Position numbers and translations under genes: made by a program. Positions 60,629 through 64,000 of a stretch of DNA of 64,000 bases are shown piece by piece (the first letter of the stretch is position 1; the number at the start of each line of letters is the position of its first letter). The notes beneath the pieces are model-generated. The model saw only the letters and a list, made by a program, of their open reading frames with translations, did not search any database and had not been told where the DNA came from. The stretch is taken from positions 56,272 to 120,271 of the forward strand of contig NZ_JPMI01000129.1 in assembly GCF_000733295.1 (NCBI RefSeq). The letters are read 5' to 3'. The DNA comes from Archangium violaceum Cb vi76 (lineage in GTDB: Bacteria > Myxococcota > Myxococcia > Myxococcales > Myxococcaceae).

Positions 60629-61231
60629 TTATGGCATGGGCGGAGTGCCGCCATCCAGGGTGGATGGCACGGCAGGCTCGGGGCTCGAAGACGAAGACCC
60701 GGAACCACCGTCTTGTTGGGATGCGTCGTCAACGGTCGTGGGCACGGCCGCATCCGCGGATGCGCCTGGACGGCCTACATCGAACGCCTCCGCGCGGAGG
60801 GGCTCGGCGCCGGGCTGCCCATCGAACACGCGCCGGAGGATGCGGCCGTCCGTGTGGATGGCATACGTGGCGCCCGTATCCAACGACACGTATTGCAGTC
60901 CGCAGGACTCGAGGTCATCGTCGATACGGACGAAGACGATGTCCCCCTGCCGGATGATTCGATAACGATGCGCTTCCTGCCTCTTCCAACACGGTTGCTT
61001 CTTGCCACCGGGAGGTAGGAAGTCGTTGGCGGCGATCATGACGGCTCGAAGCACCGCTCCATCCAGCTCATACGGTTGACCACCCGCGCCCAGTTGGACG
61101 GTGGAGCGCTCGAAGAACCGTGGGAATACAATCGAGCGGTCATCCTCCACGGGGGCCGGGCGGGAGAATGGAAACCACGTGCAGCTCCCGAGGATGACGG
61201 CGAGGCCAGGTATCAGGTGTTTCGTCCTCAT
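60629..61231 (-). CDS. Lipoprotein partner of JAMM-motif protein, cassette copy 2
   Basis: A 200-residue lipoprotein with MRTKHLIPGLAVILGSC as signal and lipobox. The conserved body matches copy 1: EDDRSIVFPRFFERSTVQLG, VMIAANDFLPPG, EAHRYRIIRQGDIVFVRIDD and GRILRRVFDGQPG. The C-terminal tail (Ser/Gly/Pro-rich, about 50 residues) is unrelated to copy 1. An ATG nine bases upstream (61240) is an alternative start. It follows its JAMM-motif partner by about 30 bases, the same order and spacing as copy 1. No known domain; export to the cell envelope is clear. Confidence 0.7.
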   Translation of the reverse strand: MRTKHLIPGLAVILGSCTWFPFSRPAPVEDDRSIVFPRFFERSTVQLGAGGQPYELDGAVLRAVMIAANDFLPPGGKKQPCWKRQEAHRYRIIRQGDIVFVRIDDDLESCGLQYVSLDTGATYAIHTDGRILRRVFDGQPGAEPLRAEAFDVGRPGASADAAVPTTVDDASQQDGGSGSSSSSPEPAVPSTLDGGTPPMP

Positions 61232-61267
61232 GGAGCACATTCCCCGCGGATCCTGTCGGGTTCTGCC

Positions 61268-62035
61268 CTACTTCGGCTCGAAGCGGAACCTGGTTTTATT
61301 GAGCCACGTCACGGTACCCGCGCTCTCCCGACGCCACGTGCCTCGTCCATCCGGTGTCCACCTGACCACGTCCTTGCTTCCCAATCCATACTCGAAAAAA
61401 CCATCGCAATCCGTGGGACCGGGCGAAGGGGAATTGGAAAAGAATGCGACGATGCCGACGGGAATCCTTCCTTCTTTCGTTTCGACGTACTCTCCATGAA
61501 TCCTCGCCACGTTGACGAGGGCGGCGATGTCCTTCTCGGAAAGATGAGTGGGGACAGCGGGATGGTTGTGGAGGACGTAGAGGTGCTTGAGGCTTCGCGG
61601 TGGATACCGCTGGTCATCCACGAACGCAGGCATCCTACAGCCTCGTTCACCCATGTTATCCGGTGGGATCGGCTCAGAACTCTCCACCAGCATGCTCATT
61701 TCGTATTTCCCGGCAGGCGTGTAGTACAGCCAGGAGCAATACTCAGTGGAGGCTCTCCAGCGCGCGCCAAAGTTCATGTCGCTCTGGTGCCCAGCAGTCG
61801 CGCGTGGTTGTGAGAGGAGCACCGGACAGGCTGCGAGCAATGCATCCCAGCGGGAGTCGAACGGCCCAACGCCGGGCATGGGGCCCGGGACGCCCGCTGG
61901 AGGATTCTCGGGATCGATCCGCAGGACTCCCGGTGGCGGTCTGCCTGGTAGACATCCCCATGCAATCCACAGCAGCAGGCATGGCCATGACTGCCGTCGC
62001 GTGATGGGGTGTCTTCTCGAGTCCGCGCCCTGCAT
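61268..62035 (-). CDS. Exported JAMM/JAB-motif lipoprotein, cassette copy 2
   Basis: A 255-residue protein. The N-terminus (QSWPCLLLWIAWGC) has a lipobox-like end, so this copy is a lipoprotein. The core matches copy 1: STEYCSWLYYTPAGKYEMSM, DDQRYPPRSLKHLYVLHNHP, then a Ser three residues before an Asp (SEKD) near 166-169, and VAFFSNSPSPGPTDCDGFF. The HxHP...S..D residues are thus kept in both copies while many others differ, which argues for a functional metal site. Weak ribosome-binding site; ATG 62035 is the only plausible start. Function unknown. Confidence 0.7.
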   Translation of the reverse strand: MQGADSRRHPITRRQSWPCLLLWIAWGCLPGRPPPGVLRIDPENPPAGVPGPMPGVGPFDSRWDALLAACPVLLSQPRATAGHQSDMNFGARWRASTEYCSWLYYTPAGKYEMSMLVESSEPIPPDNMGERGCRMPAFVDDQRYPPRSLKHLYVLHNHPAVPTHLSEKDIAALVNVARIHGEYVETKEGRIPVGIVAFFSNSPSPGPTDCDGFFEYGLGSKDVVRWTPDGRGTWRRESAGTVTWLNKTRFRFEPK

Positions 62036-62089
62036 GTCCCCGCAGGATACATGCCCCCATATTCTGATGTCGACCTGCTGAAAGCCCCC

Positions 62090-63181
62090 TCAGAAGTGCA
62101 GGCCGAGGCCCACGAACGGGCCGCCCATCTTGTCCCGGTGCACCACCCCATCCAGGTGCCCCCGGTCATCCAGCAGCAGCCCGCGCCAGCCCGCCCTCAC
62201 CGTCATCGCCCCCATGTGCATCGCCAGGGCCGCCTGTCCATCCAGTTGCAAATGTGGCAGCGGTACCCACTGCAACCGGCCCTCCACGTCGAACGGGCCG
62301 AACAGGCACCGCTCGAATGACAGCGCCAGGCTCGGGCCGATGAAGGTGATGTCCGGCGCTCGCGCCATGGCCACGCCCGCTTCCCACCTCATCCGGCCCC
62401 GTTCACTCGCGATCGGAGAGAAAGTCAGGGCCACGTCCGCCAGATGGATGTGGTCCTTTCCCTCCGAGCCGTCGTCCGTGTTCAGCGTCAGCGCCGTGAA
62501 GTGCGTGGAGACGCCCCAGCGCCGCTCCTCGATGCCCAGGTTGAACCCCACCGCTCCGCCGTCCTTGAGCGCGTTCGCCTGCACTCCCATCCGCACCATC
62601 ACCGGATGGTTCGGCTCCTCCGGCTCCTGCGTCGCTGGACGCGGGCGGTACCGGCGGTAATACGGAACATACGCCCCGGACACGGGGATCCACGCCATGC
62701 CCGGTGTGAGGATGGGCCCTCGGGGACGCGGATCCTTGCCCCCTCCATCGTCGCCGCCGGGGTCCGGTGAGCCGTCCGGGCTCCGGCTCACCGGCGTGGC
62801 ATCGTGGACCCGGGACTTCCCGCCGTTGACGGCGCTGCTGCCGTGCTCGCGCGCGCGCCACCCTCCAGAGCCGCTCCCGGAAGAGCTGGAGCCCGAGGCG
62901 CGTGCGCCGCCGGACGAAGACGAGCCGGAGCCCGAGGAGCGCGAGCCTCCGGACGAGGACGAGCTCGAGGACGAGCCGCCCGACTTGCCGAAGCGCGCCT
63001 CGGCCACGGTGGTGGTGAAGAAGCACCCGGCCGCCAGCGCGGCGCACAGTGTCTGCTTGGGAGATGGCAGGGGATGCCTCCTGGGAATGCGTTTCCTCGC
63101 GGCTCCATCCAAGCACTTTTCCGACGCGTCGGGCCGCCACTTCCTGGAGGGTGATGTCTGCACGACAGGGTGAGTGTCCAT
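62090..63181 (-). CDS. Exported Ser/Gly-rich protein with C-terminal barrel-like domain
   Basis: A 363-residue protein. A basic N-terminus (about 1-45) leads to a signal-like TLCAALAAGCFFTTTVAEA. A very low-complexity region of Ser and Gly (about 68-115) follows, then a Pro/Asp-rich linker. The C-terminal 180 residues alternate polar and hydrophobic residues (VMVRMGVQANALKDGGAVGF, FVGLGLHF at the end), like an outer-membrane beta-barrel or a beta-sheet domain ending in Phe. The start is uncertain, as the first 40 residues may be untranslated. It has no recognised family. It is divergent from the exonuclease-like gene at 63256. Confidence 0.55.
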   Translation of the reverse strand: MDTHPVVQTSPSRKWRPDASEKCLDGAARKRIPRRHPLPSPKQTLCAALAAGCFFTTTVAEARFGKSGGSSSSSSSSGGSRSSGSGSSSSGGARASGSSSSGSGSGGWRAREHGSSAVNGGKSRVHDATPVSRSPDGSPDPGGDDGGGKDPRPRGPILTPGMAWIPVSGAYVPYYRRYRPRPATQEPEEPNHPVMVRMGVQANALKDGGAVGFNLGIEERRWGVSTHFTALTLNTDDGSEGKDHIHLADVALTFSPIASERGRMRWEAGVAMARAPDITFIGPSLALSFERCLFGPFDVEGRLQWVPLPHLQLDGQAALAMHMGAMTVRAGWRGLLLDDRGHLDGVVHRDKMGGPFVGLGLHF

Positions 63182-63255
63182 GTCAGGAATCCCGCCGTGG
63201 CGAGTGTCATCCGCTGCACGGCCGTGCCCGCGCCGGGAGTGGTAGCCTCCACCCC

Positions 63256-63909
63256 ATGCTGTTCTTCGACCTGGAGGCCTACGCCCCTCCCGATGACCGC
63301 AACGCGAGCCTGAGCTCGCTCACCGTCAATCCCGCGCGTCCGGGACATCTGCTGCTGGGCGGGTGCTTCTTCAGCAAGCGTTTCGAGGAGCCCATCCCCG
63401 ACGCTCCCGAGGTGCAGGGGCTCTGGCTCTGGAACTTCGAGTCCGAGGCCGCCCTGCTCGAGGCCATCAAGGCGCGCTTCGAGGAGGAATGGCGCCGCCA
63501 GCGCGAGGAGAAGGTCCGGGTGCTCGGCAAGCCGGCGGTGGACCTCGTCGTGTGTGGCGCGGGCATCTCCAAGTTCGATCTCCCGGCGCTCTACTGCCGC
63601 TCGCTCTTCAACGAGATCGCCAGCCCGGCCGAGCTGTTCGAGGTCTTCTTCAAGTCCCGCCCCATCGACCTCGCCAACGAGGCCAGCTTCCTCTTCCCCA
63701 AGGAGTCCATCCTCTATCCCAAGACCACCCGGGAGATGGCGGGGCGTCTGGGATTGCAGGAGCGCAAGGGCTCCAGCAAGGGCGTCTGGGAGAGCTACGA
63801 GAGCCGCGACTACGGCGCCATCGAGCAGCGGACCGAGCAGGAGTTGCGGCTCGTGCTCGAAATCTACAAGCGTCTTCAGGCGAAGATCGTCCGGGCCTCC
63901 TCCCCGTGA
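63256..63909 (+). CDS. PolB-like 3'-5' exonuclease domain protein
   Basis: A 217-residue protein with a possible DnaQ/PolB-type RNase H fold: MLFFDLEAYAPP has the paired Asp5/Glu7 of motif ExoI, and VVCGAGISKFDLPALYCRS fits the ExoII pattern with its Asp. SYESRDYGAIEQRTEQEL near the C-terminus could be a degenerate ExoIII. The length and DLEAY...FDLPAL spacing resemble stand-alone predicted PolB-related exonucleases. No other domains are fused. It would act on DNA or RNA 3' ends if ExoIII is functional, which is not certain. The last gene of the window. Confidence 0.6.
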   Translation: MLFFDLEAYAPPDDRNASLSSLTVNPARPGHLLLGGCFFSKRFEEPIPDAPEVQGLWLWNFESEAALLEAIKARFEEEWRRQREEKVRVLGKPAVDLVVCGAGISKFDLPALYCRSLFNEIASPAELFEVFFKSRPIDLANEASFLFPKESILYPKTTREMAGRLGLQERKGSSKGVWESYESRDYGAIEQRTEQELRLVLEIYKRLQAKIVRASSP

Positions 63910-63965
63910 GCCGCCAGGTGAGCGTCCACGAAGTCTTTGGACCTGGTCCGAGAGCCCGTGGATGT

Positions 63966-64000
63966 CCCCTCTCCCCCTGGGAGAGGGCTAGGGTGAGGGT
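63966..64000 (+). repeat. Dispersed GC-rich hairpin element, copy at window end
   Basis: CCCCTCTCCCCCTGGGAGAG followed by GGCTAGGGTGAGGGT; the element is cut by the window edge. Like copy 4 it is preceded by CCGTGGATG. Confidence 0.7.

Overview
The window is very GC-rich, densely packed and strongly GC3-biased. Its gene content points to a large-genome, fruiting-type myxobacterium (Myxococcota, Archangium/Cystobacter/Myxococcus-like). The indicators are a Wzx/Wzy exopolysaccharide locus in the order of the Myxococcus xanthus eps cluster, a SitA/SitI-type lipoprotein toxin and double-CXXCG immunity pair, a fused Ser/Thr kinase-ATPase-histidine kinase, and many predicted lipoproteins. No rRNA, tRNA, CRISPR array, integrase or transposase was recognised.

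Layout. 1-2411: end of an M28 peptidase, a small unknown protein and an amidase. 2677-5962: a plus-strand operon of a WecG/TagA-type glycosyltransferase (EpsA-like), an acyltransferase and an ATP-grasp protein. 5972-7920: a lower-GC ATPase plus TOPRIM-like pair resembling two-gene defence systems. 8041-21743: a TPR metalloprotease, two near-identical fatty acid desaturases about 11 kb apart, a pair of SPFH proteins, a catalase-like protein and a 1777-residue trifunctional kinase. 21811-23778: a perforin-2-like (MACPF) lipoprotein. 23888-37329 and 39050-40636: the minus-strand eps locus. Read 5' to 3' it is epsZ, wzx, epsY, outer-membrane barrel, a 57-residue membrane protein, epsW, epsV, epsU, wzy, a degenerate Wze-like protein, a fused glycosyltransferase/serine acetyltransferase, and epsB (GH44). 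A SitA/SitI-type pair lies on the opposite strand between wzx and epsZ.

41092-42441 and 60629-62035 are two copies, on opposite strands, of an undescribed two-gene cassette: an exported JAMM/JAB-motif protein followed by a lipoprotein. Between them lie a trehalose-type HAD-OtsB-GH65 operon, a histidine kinase coupled to a response regulator carrying a PD-(D/E)XK nuclease domain, a cytochrome P450, a GNAT protein, a GH15 remnant, a methyltransferase/nuclease pair, a quinone oxidoreductase, an acyl-CoA ligase, a PhoX-like protein, a GAF-adenylate cyclase and a cysteine synthase-like enzyme. The window ends with a Ser/Gly-rich exported protein and a PolB-like exonuclease.

How the genes fit together. 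EpsZ would load the first sugar phosphate on undecaprenyl phosphate and the GT2 enzymes extend it. Wzx flips it, Wzy polymerises it under EpsV control, and EpsY with the integral barrel exports it; EpsB could trim it. At least seven copies of a GC-rich hairpin element are scattered between genes. All functions are inferred from sequence motifs read by eye; no database search was run.
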